A stretch of DNA of 64,000 nt from assembly GCF_001544575.2 (NCBI RefSeq), contig NZ_FCNY02000025.1:1-64000 (forward strand). Reading direction: 5' to 3'. Position 1 is the first letter of the stretch, and the number at the start of each line of letters is the position of its first letter. A program made the translations under genes and the position numbers. Below are positions 34,206 through 43,443 of the stretch, piece after piece. This stretch comes from Caballeronia cordobensis. GTDB lineage: Bacteria > Pseudomonadota > Gammaproteobacteria > Burkholderiales > Burkholderiaceae. The notes beneath the pieces are model-generated. The model had not been told where the DNA came from. It ran no database searches and worked only from the letters and a program-made list of their open reading frames with translations.

Positions 34206-35183
34206 ATGCAAACCAGTTTGTTGAAGCCCAAGATCATTGCAGTTGAATCGCTTGGTGAGAACCACGCGAAAGTGGTTATGGAGCCGTTCGAACGCGGCTA
34301 TGGCCACACCTTGGGTAACGCGCTTCGGCGCGTGCTGTTGTCGTCGATGATCGGCTACGCGCCGACCGAAGTGACGATCGCAGGCGTCGTGCACGAATAC
34401 TCGACGCTCGATGGTGTGCAAGAGGATGTGGTCAACCTGCTGTTGAACCTGAAGGGCGTCGTCTTCAAGCTGCACAACCGCGACGAAGTCACGGTGACGC
34501 TGCGCAAGGAAGGCGAAGGCCTTGTCACGGCCGGCGATATCGAGCTCGCGCACGACTGCGAGGTCATCAATCCGGAACACGTGGTCGCGCACCTGTCGAA
34601 GGGTGGCAAGCTCGACGTTCAGATCAAGATCGAAAAAGGCCGCGGCTATGTGCCGGGCAATGTGCGTCGTTATGGTGAAGAGTCGGCCAAGATCATCGGC
34701 CGTATCGTGCTGGATGCGTCGTTCTCGCCGGTTCGCCGCGTGAGCTACGCCGTGGAAAGCGCGCGTGTCGAACAGCGTACCGACCTCGACAAGCTCGTGA
34801 TGAACATCGAGACCAACGGTGTCATTTCGCCGGAAGAAGCGATCCGCCAGTCGGCTCGCATTCTGGTCGACCAGTTGTCGGTGTTCGCAGCGCTGGAAGG
34901 CACGGAAGCGGCAGCGGAAGCGCCGTCGCGTGCGCCGCAGATCGATCCGATCCTGCTGCGCCCGGTGGACGATCTCGAACTCACGGTTCGTTCCGCGAAC
35001 TGCCTGAAGGCCGAGAACATCTACTACATCGGCGATCTGATCCAGCGCACGGAAAACGAACTGCTGAAGACGCCGAACCTGGGCCGCAAGTCGCTGAACG
35101 AAATCAAGGAAGTGCTGGCTTCGCGCGGTCTGACGCTCGGTATGAAGCTCGAAAACTGGCCGCCGGCTGGTCTCGACAAGTAA
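34206..35183 (+). CDS. rpoA: DNA-directed RNA polymerase alpha subunit
   Basis: The alpha dimer nucleates polymerase assembly, and its C-terminal domain contacts UP elements and activators. The 325-residue protein has the N-terminal dimerisation domain (GYGHTLGNALRRVLLSSMIG), an acidic/alanine-rich linker near residues 235-245, and a C-terminal domain with TVRSANCLKAENIYYIGDLI and NLGRKSLNEIKEVL. AAAGGAAAACC precedes the ATG. Confidence 0.98.
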   Translation: MQTSLLKPKIIAVESLGENHAKVVMEPFERGYGHTLGNALRRVLLSSMIGYAPTEVTIAGVVHEYSTLDGVQEDVVNLLLNLKGVVFKLHNRDEVTVTLRKEGEGLVTAGDIELAHDCEVINPEHVVAHLSKGGKLDVQIKIEKGRGYVPGNVRRYGEESAKIIGRIVLDASFSPVRRVSYAVESARVEQRTDLDKLVMNIETNGVISPEEAIRQSARILVDQLSVFAALEGTEAAAEAPSRAPQIDPILLRPVDDLELTVRSANCLKAENIYYIGDLIQRTENELLKTPNLGRKSLNEIKEVLASRGLTLGMKLENWPPAGLDK

Positions 35184-35205
35184 TACGGCAGAACGAAAGC
35201 GTTAC

Positions 35206-35243
35206 TGGCAAAGACGCGGATTTTCCTTTAGAATCCGCGTCTT
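35206..35243 (+). promoter_or_regulatory. rplQ promoter nested in an inverted repeat
   Basis: TGGCAA (35206-35211) is 17 bases from TAGAAT (35229-35234). The -10 overlaps the 9-base loop of a perfect 12-base inverted repeat, AAGACGCGGATT (35211-35222) and AATCCGCGTCTT (35232-35243). GCTTTTT follows at once, so read-through RNA from rpoA would form an intrinsic terminator while the DNA supplies a start for rplQ. Confidence 0.65.
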
Positions 35244-35324
35244 GCTTTTTCTCCGACCGGCCCGTGCCCCGAATCAGGGTGCAATAGAAGAGCTGGCTCT
35301 AAACTCGTTATAGGAAGCTGAAAA

Positions 35325-35720
35325 ATGCGTCATAAGCATGGTCTGCGGAAACTGAACCGCACGAGCAGCCATCGTCTGGCAATGCTCCGCAATATGTCGA
35401 ATTCGCTCATCGAGCACGAAGTCATCAAGACGACGCTGCCGAAGGCCAAGGAACTGCGCAAGGTCGTTGAGCCCCTTATCACGCTGGGCAAGAAGCCGTC
35501 GCTCGCGAACCGTCGTCTGGCGTTCAACCGCCTGCGCGATCGTGATTCCGTCGCGAAGCTGTTCGACGTTCTCGGCCCGCGTTACGCGAACCGTCCGGGT
35601 GGCTACCTGAGCATCCTGAAGTTCGGTTTCCGCGTCGGCGACAACGCACCGATGGCGCTGGTCCAGTTGATGGATCGCCCGGAAGTCGAAGAGACGGAAG
35701 AAGTGCAAGAAGCGGAATAA
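35325..35720 (+). CDS. rplQ: 50S ribosomal protein L17
   Basis: L17 lies near the tunnel exit. The 131-residue product begins MRHKHGLRKLNRTSSHRLAM and has NRRLAFNRLRDRDSVAKLFD. It ends with an acidic tail (EVEETEEVQEAE) beyond the core fold. It closes the ribosomal superoperon and is followed by a terminator. Confidence 0.97.
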   Translation: MRHKHGLRKLNRTSSHRLAMLRNMSNSLIEHEVIKTTLPKAKELRKVVEPLITLGKKPSLANRRLAFNRLRDRDSVAKLFDVLGPRYANRPGGYLSILKFGFRVGDNAPMALVQLMDRPEVEETEEVQEAE

Positions 35721-35744
35721 ATTCCGTTTTCGGTTGTTAGCAGA

Positions 35745-35772
35745 AAGGCCAGGCTCGAAGCTTGGCCTTTTT
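35745..35772 (+). terminator. Terminator of the alpha operon
   Basis: AAGGCCAGGC (35745-35754) pairs with GCTTGGCCTT (35760-35769), with one G-T pair and a 5-base loop, followed by TTT. It ends the 35 kb ribosomal block. Confidence 0.85.
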
Positions 35773-35830
35773 GCATTCTGGCTGCGACGTTTCAGCGCAT
35801 CGAAGCGTAAAAGTGCGTGTCCGTGGCCGA

Positions 35831-35839
35831 TGCTACGAT
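35831..35839 (+). promoter_or_regulatory. Possible extended -10 promoter for cutA-dsbD
   Basis: TGCTACGAT gives the TGn extension followed by TACGAT at 35834-35839, in the 102 bases between the rplQ terminator and cutA. No convincing -35 box is present at 17 bases. Confidence 0.35.
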
Positions 35840-35874
35840 ATGCAATTGGCCTGTCGCATCTCCCGGAGTTTCGA

Positions 35875-36207
35875 GTGAACGTCCCCGTCGTTTTGATGCT
35901 CTCCACGCTGCCCGATGCCGCTACCGCCGATGCGCTCGCGCAAGCCGCGCTCGAAGCACGGCTCGCCGCGTGTGTGACGAACGTCGGCGCGGTGTCGTCC
36001 CACTATCACTGGAAGGGCGCGGTGGAGTCGTCGCGGGAAGTGCAGTTGGTTTTCAAGACGAGCGTCGCGCGCTGCGATGAGTTGCAGCGCTTCGTCGAGG
36101 CTCGCCATCCCTATGAAACGCCCGAAATTCTCGTATGGCAGGTGCACGCATCGCCTGCCTATGGTCAGTGGGTCAACGCAGAAACGCAGCGTCCTCTTCA
36201 TGTTTGA
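35875..36207 (+). CDS. cutA: CutA1 divalent-ion tolerance protein
   Basis: CutA1 forms stable ferredoxin-like trimers linked to copper and other divalent-metal tolerance; its exact activity is unsettled. The 110-residue product has LARLAACVTNVGAVSSHYHWKG-type core (LAACVTNVGAVSSHYHWKG) and the signature HPYETPEILVW. I chose GTG 35875 behind CGGAG; the frame is open further upstream without similarity, and ATG 35896 is an alternative. Its last eight bases overlap dsbD, the same pairing as in enterobacteria. Confidence 0.9.
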   Translation: MNVPVVLMLSTLPDAATADALAQAALEARLAACVTNVGAVSSHYHWKGAVESSREVQLVFKTSVARCDELQRFVEARHPYETPEILVWQVHASPAYGQWVNAETQRPLHV

Positions 36208-38029
36208 GCTTTCTCGTCTTGTCGCGCGACGGTTTTTCGGTGCGCTTCTGTTTCTCGCGGCGTTCGCGCTGCTTTCGGGCGCGGCGCACGCGGCCGACGA
36301 CTTTCTCGATCCCGACGTCGCGTTCAAATTCAGCGCCACGGAAAAGCCCGGCGAAGTGGACGTGCGCTACAAGATCGCGGACGGTTACTACATGTATCGC
36401 GAGCGTTTTGCGTTCGCGGTGAAGAGCGGCGACGCGACCCTTGGCACGGCGCAACTGCCGGCAGGCAAAGTGCACTTCGATCAGACGTTCAATAAGGACG
36501 TCGAAACCTATCGCGGCGAGTTGATCATCCGCATTCCGGTGACGAAGGCCAGCGGGCCATTCGAGCTTGCGGTAACGTCGCAAGGCTGCGCGGATGGCGG
36601 CATCTGCTATCCGCCGATGGAGAAAACGTACCGCGTGCGCGGCGACGCACTCCAACCAGCCGGAAGCGTGTCCAGCGCGCCGACGCGTGATTCGCAAGCT
36701 TCCTGGTTCGAACGCGCGACGAGCGCGGACTACGCGCAATCGATGCTGGAAGGCGGCGGATTCCTGACCGTCGTCGGACTGTATTTTCTCGCAGGCATGG
36801 TGTTGAGCCTGCTGCCGTGCTCGTATCCGATGATCCCGATCCTCTCCGCGATCATCGTGGGCGAAGGCGCGCGCGTGACGCGTGCGCGCGGCTTCGCGCT
36901 GTCCGTGTCCTATGTGATCGGCATGGCGCTCGTGTACACCGTGCTCGGGATCGCCGCCGCGCTCGTCGGGCAGAGCCTCGGCGCGTGGTTGCAGAATCCG
37001 TGGGTGCTCGGCTTGTTCGGCGCGTTGCTGGCGGCGTTCGCCATCGCGCTGATTTCGGGCGTCGATATCGCGTTGCCGCAGCGCTGGCAAAGCGGCGTCA
37101 ACGAGGCATCGCAAAAACGCAGCGGCGGCAAGTTCGCCGCGGTCGCGGTGATGGGCGCGCTCTCGGCGCTCGTCGTCGGTGCGTGCATGACCGCGCCGCT
37201 CTTCGCGGTGCTGGCGTTTATCGCGCATACCGGCAACGCGGTGCTCGGTGGCGCGGCGCTCTTCGCAATGGGCATCGGGCTCGGCGTGCCGTTGCTCGTC
37301 ATCGGATTGGGCGCGGGTTCTCTCCTGCCGCGCGCGGGCACGTGGATGGACGGCGTGAAAGTGTTCTTCGGCGTGGCCTTGCTCGCAGCCGCACTGTGGA
37401 TCGTGTGGCCGGTGATCGGCGGCGTCGCGCAAATGCTGCTCGCGGCCTTGTGGCTGTTGATCGCGGCGGCATCGCTCGGTTTGTTCTCGTCGGGCGCGGC
37501 TCAGTCGGGTGGCATCTGGAAGCGCCTGGGACGCGGCGTCGGCGCCGCGTTTGCGATCTGGGCCGCGACGGTGCTCGTCGGGCTGGCGGCGGGCTCGACG
37601 GACCCGCTCAAACCGCTGGCGGTGCTGGCTGCGCGCGGCGGATCGCAAACGACGGCCGCGCAGAGCGAAGGACCGATATTCGCGCGGGTGCGCTCATCGG
37701 CCGAACTAGACAACGCGCTCAAAGCCGCGGCGAAACCGGCGATGCTCGATTTTTACGCGGACTGGTGTGTGTCCTGCAAGGAAATGGAGAAACTGACATT
37801 CTCCGACGCCCGCGTACAGGCGCGTCTCGCGCAGCTCAATCTCCTGCGCGCGGACGTGACCGCCAATAACGCCGACGATCAGGCGCTTCTCAAGCGCTTC
37901 AAGTTATTCGGGCCGCCGGGCATCATCTTCTTCGATGCGCAGGGCAACGAGGTCGCGCGCGTGGTCGGCTATGAATCGGCGGATACGTTTTTGAAGAGCC
38001 TCGAAAAGCTCGGCCCGTCGAACGGATAA
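36200..38029 (+). CDS. dsbD: Thiol:disulfide interchange protein DsbD
   Basis: DsbD carries electrons from cytoplasmic thioredoxin across the inner membrane to periplasmic DsbC, DsbG and cytochrome-maturation proteins. The 609-residue protein has a signal peptide ending near AHA (28-30), an N-terminal domain with redox cysteines C130 and C136, eight or so membrane segments with C207 (LLPCSYP) and C329 (VGACMTAP), and a C-terminal thioredoxin domain with CVSC at 523-526. All six redox cysteines are present. It overlaps cutA and fits with the ccs genes nearby. Confidence 0.95.
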   Translation: MFELSRLVARRFFGALLFLAAFALLSGAAHAADDFLDPDVAFKFSATEKPGEVDVRYKIADGYYMYRERFAFAVKSGDATLGTAQLPAGKVHFDQTFNKDVETYRGELIIRIPVTKASGPFELAVTSQGCADGGICYPPMEKTYRVRGDALQPAGSVSSAPTRDSQASWFERATSADYAQSMLEGGGFLTVVGLYFLAGMVLSLLPCSYPMIPILSAIIVGEGARVTRARGFALSVSYVIGMALVYTVLGIAAALVGQSLGAWLQNPWVLGLFGALLAAFAIALISGVDIALPQRWQSGVNEASQKRSGGKFAAVAVMGALSALVVGACMTAPLFAVLAFIAHTGNAVLGGAALFAMGIGLGVPLLVIGLGAGSLLPRAGTWMDGVKVFFGVALLAAALWIVWPVIGGVAQMLLAALWLLIAAASLGLFSSGAAQSGGIWKRLGRGVGAAFAIWAATVLVGLAAGSTDPLKPLAVLAARGGSQTTAAQSEGPIFARVRSSAELDNALKAAAKPAMLDFYADWCVSCKEMEKLTFSDARVQARLAQLNLLRADVTANNADDQALLKRFKLFGPPGIIFFDAQGNEVARVVGYESADTFLKSLEKLGPSNG

Positions 38030-38068
38030 GAAAGAGCGATGCCCCGGAAGCATCGCTCTCGAAACAAC

Positions 38069-39064
<996 letters not shown>

Positions 39065-39157
39065 GTCTTGACTCGGAGTTGAGTGGTCTTCCAGGGAGGG
39101 CGTCGAAAACGGGTTTGGATACGTATAAAGTCTTGCGGAACAAGCACTTGGCCGTGT

Positions 39158-39186
39158 CTGAAACCGTTTTGAGACAATGGTATATC
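39158..39186 (+). promoter_or_regulatory. Putative promoter of the hemB/engB small RNA
   Basis: CTGAAA (39158-39163) is 17 bases from TATATC (39181-39186), with a TGG extension directly before the -10 (39178-39180). Each hexamer matches consensus at four of six bases. No + strand protein gene lies downstream before the terminator at 39271-39298. Confidence 0.45.
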
Positions 39187-39191
39187 ATACC

Positions 39192-39298
39192 GATCGAGCG
39201 AGGCGCTTGCCGCCGGACTCCCCGCTTCTCCTCCCTGAGCGGGTGCCTGTCGATATTCGATTAGGCTGTTAACCCGCCGTCATGCGGCGGGTTTTTTT
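39192..39298 (+). ncRNA. Candidate small RNA with CU-rich anti-Shine-Dalgarno loop
   Basis: Between hemB and engB, both on the minus strand, the + strand carries a promoter-like sequence, about 107 bases of structured non-coding sequence, and a strong terminator. The middle folds as CCCGCT (39221-39226) with AGCGGG (39238-39243), exposing the loop TCTCCTCCCTG, complementary to GGAGG ribosome sites. A smaller GGCG/CGCC hairpin precedes it. CU-rich-loop regulatory RNAs are known in proteobacteria, including Burkholderia. Expression is not shown by the sequence. Confidence 0.5.
39271..39298 (+). terminator. Strong + strand terminator between hemB and engB
   Basis: AACCCGCCG (39271-39279) pairs perfectly with CGGCGGGTT (39285-39293) over a 5-base loop and runs into seven T residues on the + strand. 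On the minus strand the helix is followed by AACAG, so it does not work well for engB. Its direction implies a + strand transcript here. Confidence 0.88.
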
Positions 39299-39322
39299 AT
39301 GCCGGAGCACCGTCGCGACGGC

Positions 39323-39985
39323 TTACTCCGCAGCGTCTTCTTGCGCGTTTTCGCTCGCTTCCGCGGGCATCAGCCAGCTTTCGATCAGTTCGTGCGCCTC
39401 TTCGATGCCCGTGCGCTTGAGTGCGGAAAAGAGCTGCACGGTCAGTTCACCGCGATAGCCCGCGTCCTTGTATTCCGCGAACGATTTCTTCGTCGCGCGC
39501 AGGGCATTGGTCATCTCCTGTCGCGTCAATTTGTCGCATTTGGTGAGCAGCGTGTGAATCGGTTTTCCGGTCGGCGCGAACCAGTCGATCATGATGCGAT
39601 CGAGGTCGGTCAACGGCCTGCGCGAATCCATCATCAGGATCATGCCGCACAGTTGCGCGCGGCTTTGCAGATACGTCGACAGCAGCCGTTGCCAGTGTTC
39701 CTTCGCGGCACCCGGCACTTCGGCGTAACCATAGCCGGGAAGATCGACGAGATAGCCTACGGGCGCGTCCTGCGGCCCTACGGAGAAGTAGTTGATGTGC
39801 TGGGTGCGGCCCGGCGTCTTGCTCGCGAAAGCAAGCCGCTTCTGATTGCACAGGATGTTGATGGCCGTCGATTTACCCGCGTTCGAACGGCCGCCAAATG
39901 CGATTTCAGGCTGCGGCGTAGGTGGCAGATCGCGCAGATGGTTGACGGTGGTGAAGAAGCGGGATTGGTGAAGCAGGAATGACAT
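39323..39985 (-). CDS. engB: Ribosome biogenesis GTPase EngB (YihA/YsxC)
   Basis: EngB is an essential GTPase for late 50S assembly. The 220-residue protein has G1 GRSNAGKST (32-40), G3 DLPGYGYAEV and G4 TKCDKL. I chose ATG 39985, giving MSFLLHQSRFFTTV; the frame runs 26 codons further upstream with a less typical N-terminus. It is divergent from the cytochrome c4 gene and shares a 369-base upstream region with it. Confidence 0.94.
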   Translation of the reverse strand: MSFLLHQSRFFTTVNHLRDLPPTPQPEIAFGGRSNAGKSTAINILCNQKRLAFASKTPGRTQHINYFSVGPQDAPVGYLVDLPGYGYAEVPGAAKEHWQRLLSTYLQSRAQLCGMILMMDSRRPLTDLDRIMIDWFAPTGKPIHTLLTKCDKLTRQEMTNALRATKKSFAEYKDAGYRGELTVQLFSALKRTGIEEAHELIESWLMPAEASENAQEDAAE

Positions 39986-40354
39986 GGGCGGGCCCAATCG
40001 AGTGAACCGCGGAAAAGCGCGGTGAATACCAGAAGCCTTGAGAACCCGGCGAATACTGGGCATGCCCCGACTGGCGTCTTTGCGTGTAGCGGGTTATTGT
40101 ACAATACGACGGATTTTTAAAGATCAGCACGGGCACGCAAGACCCAGGCCGCAGGCGGCACCCACAGCTTTGCATGGGACCAGAGTAAGTAAGGCGCTGA
40201 AGCGTCAACTCTGATCGACAGGAGCGAGACAGTTTTCAGAGGCATCTTTTGGGCCTCTTCGTTCAGCGAGTTCGGGTATCTTGCGGCGAAGTTCGATCGC
40301 CGTCGTTTTTTGCAGAACCTCACATTCTCACAAGACGAAAAACAGGGTACGCGA
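39986..40354. promoter_or_regulatory. Divergent engB / cytochrome c4 upstream region
   Basis: No gene is seen in these 369 bases. A perfect 12-base palindrome TATTGTACAATA (40095-40106) places the -10 hexamer TACAAT on both strands, so one site could open for both genes; clear -35 boxes are absent. From there to the cytochrome start (about 245 bases) are several pairings, including CAGAGT/ACTCTG around GGCGCTGAAGCGTC near 40180-40213 and AGAGGC/GCCTCT near 40239-40257. No known riboswitch signature was recognised. Confidence 0.5.
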
Positions 40355-41029
40355 ATGAACCGACTGTACAGGTCTCTGGTGGTGATTCGAGCAGCGGCGG
40401 CTTTCGGTGTGGGTTTCGGTGGACTAGCGGTATCGATGTCAGTGAACGCGGCGGAGCCCGCGCAGCCGGCCAAGCCGGATGTCGCGCGAGGGCAGGCCAT
40501 CGCGACTCAGGTGTGCGCGGCGTGTCACGCGGCAGACGGCAACAGCGCCGGCGCGGCGTTTCCGAAACTGGCGGGCCAGCACGCTGAGTACATCGTCAAG
40601 CAATTGAAGGATTACAAGACGCAGCCGGGTGCGAAAGCGCCGGCGCGCAACAATCCGATCATGGCGGGCATTGCGGGCGCGCTATCGGATCAGGATATGG
40701 TGAACGTCGCGGCGTACTTCGCGTCGCAGAAAACCAAGCAGGGCTACGCGCGCGACAAGAACGACGTCGCGCTGGGGCAGAAGATCTATCGCGGCGGCAT
40801 CGCTGACAAGGGCGTTCCCGCGTGCGCCGCGTGTCACGGCGCGACGGGCATGGGCATTCCGGTGCAGTATCCGCGGTTGTCGTGGCAGTGGGGCGATTAC
40901 ACGGTGGCGCAGTTGAACGCCTTCGCATCGGGGCAACGCGCCAACAGCGAGCCGATGCATCAGATCTCCTCGCGCCTGAATGAAGCGGAGATGAAGGCGG
41001 TTGCCGACTACATCGCCGGTTTGCATTAA
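40355..41029 (+). CDS. Dihaem cytochrome c4
   Basis: Cytochrome c4 is a periplasmic dihaem electron carrier to terminal oxidases. The 224-residue product has a signal peptide (about residues 1-33, ending VNAAEP) and two CxxCH haem sites, CAACH at 54-58 and CAACH at 157-161, in repeated cytochrome domains with methionine-containing segments (NNPIMAGIAG, ANSEPMHQISS). I chose ATG 40355; an ATG 15 codons earlier would spoil the signal peptide. It lies just before the cytochrome c assembly genes, which would mature it. Confidence 0.92.
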   Translation: MNRLYRSLVVIRAAAAFGVGFGGLAVSMSVNAAEPAQPAKPDVARGQAIATQVCAACHAADGNSAGAAFPKLAGQHAEYIVKQLKDYKTQPGAKAPARNNPIMAGIAGALSDQDMVNVAAYFASQKTKQGYARDKNDVALGQKIYRGGIADKGVPACAACHGATGMGIPVQYPRLSWQWGDYTVAQLNAFASGQRANSEPMHQISSRLNEAEMKAVADYIAGLH

Positions 41030-41133
41030 AACGCAGCAGTCAGCGTCCAGCGGTTCCCTGCAACGAAAGCGGGAATCGCCCATACTACGAAGCCGGTCCC
41101 GGGAAGATCCGAGAAGACCGGCGCGAAAACAAG

Positions 41134-41184
41134 AAAAGGGTGGGACGTCGGTCGATAAGACCGCTAGCGTCTCCACCCTTTTTT
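41134..41184 (+). terminator. Terminator between cytochrome c4 and ccsB
   Basis: AAAAGGGTGG and CCACCCTTTTTT form the base of a branched hairpin with inner GGTC/GACC pairing and a T run. It separates the cytochrome transcript from ccsB, whose start is only about 20 bases away. Confidence 0.75.
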
Positions 41185-41204
41185 GCTGTCCAGCCGGAGT
41201 TTGA

Positions 41205-43439
41205 ATGAGCGTCACCACATCGGGTTTGCAGTCGAAGTCGAGCCGCCGCGCCGTCAGGCATTTCGTCGAACTCGTCAGTTCGATGCGCTTCGCCATTGCG
41301 CTGCTGGTCATTCTGGCGATCGCGAGCATCATCGGCACGGTGCTCACGCAGGACGATCCGTATCCCAACTACGTGAATCAGTTCGGCCCGTTCTGGGCGG
41401 ACATCTTCCGCGGCCTCAGCATCTACACCGTGTATAGCGCGTGGTGGTTCATGCTGATCCTGATCTTCCTCGTGATTTCGGTGTCGCTGTGCGTCATCCG
41501 CAACAGTCCGAAGATGATCGCGGACATCAAGAGCTGGAAGGATCGCGTGCATGAAGGCGGCCTGCGCGCGTTCCATCACAAGGGCGAGTTCACGGTTTCC
41601 GCCAGCCGCGCGCAGACCGCGGCGACGCTCGAACGCCTCGCGGTGAAAATGGGCTATCGCACCGTCACGCGGCAAACCGATAACGGCGCGACGCTCATCG
41701 CGGGCAAACGCGGCGCGATGACGAAGATCGGCTATATCTCGGCGCACATCGCGATCGTCGTGATCTGTATCGGCGGGCTGCTCGACAGCAATCTGCCCAT
41801 CAAATTGCAGATGTGGATGTTCAACAAGACGCCGATCAACAGCAACGCCGTCATCAACGACATTCCGGCGGAGCATCGCCTCTCGACGTCGAACCCCACG
41901 TTCCGCGGCTACGCGTGGGTGCCGGAAGGCCAGTACGTCGGCACGGCGATTCTCAATCAACAGGACGGCTCGATCATTCAGGATCTGCCGTTCTCGATCG
42001 AACTGAACAAGTTCATCGTCGATTACTACTCGACCGGCATGCCGAAGCTCTTCGCGAGCGATATCGTCGTGATCGATCATAAGAGCGGCAAGCGCATTCC
42101 GGCGCGCATCGAGGTGAACAAGCCCTTCACCTACGACGGCATCTCGATTTATCAGTCGAGCTTTCAGGACGGCGGCTCGAAGCTCGAAATGACCGCCTGG
42201 CCGATGACCGGCGGCAGCGCGAAGACCGCGCCCTTCCACGGCGCGATCGGTGGCACGGCGCCCATCGGCACGCAGTTCACGGGCGCGCAGGGCGAAACCA
42301 TCGAATTCACCGATTTCCGCGCGATCAACGTCGAAAACATGACCGATGGCAGCGGTGCGCCGGATGCGCGCGGCGTCGGCAAGAAGGAAACGCTGCGCGA
42401 CGCGTTCGACGAGCGTCTCGGCTCCGGCGCGAAAACCTCGAAGCCGACGGATCTGCGCAATATCGGCCCGTCGGTGCAATACAAGGTGCGCGGCACGGAC
42501 GGCCAGGCGCGCGAGTACAGCAACTACATGCTGCCGGTCGATGTCAGCGGCCAGCGCATGTTCCTCGCGGGCATGCGCTTGAGCCCGAACGATTCCTTCC
42601 GCTATCTGCGCATTCCCGCCGACGAGCAGGGCACCGTCAAGCAATGGATGGATTTGCGCGCCGCGCTCGCCACGCCCGCGACACGCGTCGAAGCGGCGCA
42701 CCGGTTCGCGCTGCGTTCGGTGCCGGCGGAAAACGGCGAGTTGCAGAAGCATCTGGAAGAAAGCGCGATCCGCGTGCTGAACCTCTTCGCGGGCGCGGAC
42801 GAAACGGGCAAGCCCGTGTCGAATCCTCAGGTGATTGGCGGCTTTCAGGGCATCGCGACTTTCATCGATAAATCCGTGCCTAAGGGCGAGCAGGAAAAGG
42901 CGGCGGGCTTGCTGATGCGCATGCTGGAAGGCGCGATGTGGGACGTATGGCAGATTTCCCGAGAGCAAAACGGCCTTTCGGCGGCTAAAGTGGATGAGAA
43001 GAGCTCAGCGTTCGTGCAGTCGGCCATCAACGCGCTTTCCGACAGCTTTCTGTACGGCTCGCCGGTCTTTCTGCAACTGGACAACTTCAAGCAGGTGCAA
43101 GCTTCGGTATTCCAGTTGACGCGCGCGCCGGGTAAAAATCTGGTGTATCTTGGCAGCCTTCTGCTGGTGGTCGGCATCTTCGCGATGTTTTATGTGCGCG
43201 AACGCCGCCTCTGGTTCTGGCTCAAGGATTCGGGTCAGGGCGGCGCGAGCGTGCTGATGGCAATGTCCACGGCGCGCCGCACGTTCGATTTCGAAAAAGA
43301 GTTCGTGCGCACGCGGGCGCAGATTGCCGCGGCGCTCGGCGTGAAGCTGGCCGAACCGGTTGATCCGTCCCCGACATCCAGCGCACCCACGGCGCAAACG
43401 CAATCCGAAGCCACGCGCTCGGAAGTTTCGACACGGTAA
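41205..43439 (+). CDS. ccsB: Cytochrome c biogenesis protein CcsB (ResB)
   Basis: CcsB, with CcsA, forms the system II haem exporter and apocytochrome ligase in the inner membrane. The 744-residue protein has membrane segments near residues 28-50, 78-98, 172-192 and 640-660, enclosing a large periplasmic domain, with ResB-type segments SMRFAIALLVILAIASIIGT and AWWFMLILIFLVIS. ccsA follows after four bases. The product is longer than many ResB proteins, mostly through the periplasmic domain and a Pro/Thr/Ser-rich C-terminal tail. Confidence 0.93.
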   Translation: MSVTTSGLQSKSSRRAVRHFVELVSSMRFAIALLVILAIASIIGTVLTQDDPYPNYVNQFGPFWADIFRGLSIYTVYSAWWFMLILIFLVISVSLCVIRNSPKMIADIKSWKDRVHEGGLRAFHHKGEFTVSASRAQTAATLERLAVKMGYRTVTRQTDNGATLIAGKRGAMTKIGYISAHIAIVVICIGGLLDSNLPIKLQMWMFNKTPINSNAVINDIPAEHRLSTSNPTFRGYAWVPEGQYVGTAILNQQDGSIIQDLPFSIELNKFIVDYYSTGMPKLFASDIVVIDHKSGKRIPARIEVNKPFTYDGISIYQSSFQDGGSKLEMTAWPMTGGSAKTAPFHGAIGGTAPIGTQFTGAQGETIEFTDFRAINVENMTDGSGAPDARGVGKKETLRDAFDERLGSGAKTSKPTDLRNIGPSVQYKVRGTDGQAREYSNYMLPVDVSGQRMFLAGMRLSPNDSFRYLRIPADEQGTVKQWMDLRAALATPATRVEAAHRFALRSVPAENGELQKHLEESAIRVLNLFAGADETGKPVSNPQVIGGFQGIATFIDKSVPKGEQEKAAGLLMRMLEGAMWDVWQISREQNGLSAAKVDEKSSAFVQSAINALSDSFLYGSPVFLQLDNFKQVQASVFQLTRAPGKNLVYLGSLLLVVGIFAMFYVRERRLWFWLKDSGQGGASVLMAMSTARRTFDFEKEFVRTRAQIAAALGVKLAEPVDPSPTSSAPTAQTQSEATRSEVSTR

Positions 43440-43443
43440 GATC

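Noticed and set aside
39079..39264. 61-codon + strand frame between hemB and engB
   Set aside because: No ribosome site, no similarity, and it crosses the small-RNA promoter; the region is better explained as non-coding.
40111..40354. Riboswitch in the cytochrome c4 leader
   Set aside because: None of the conserved cores I know (TPP, cobalamin, glycine, FMN, SAM types) is present; only generic pairing is seen.
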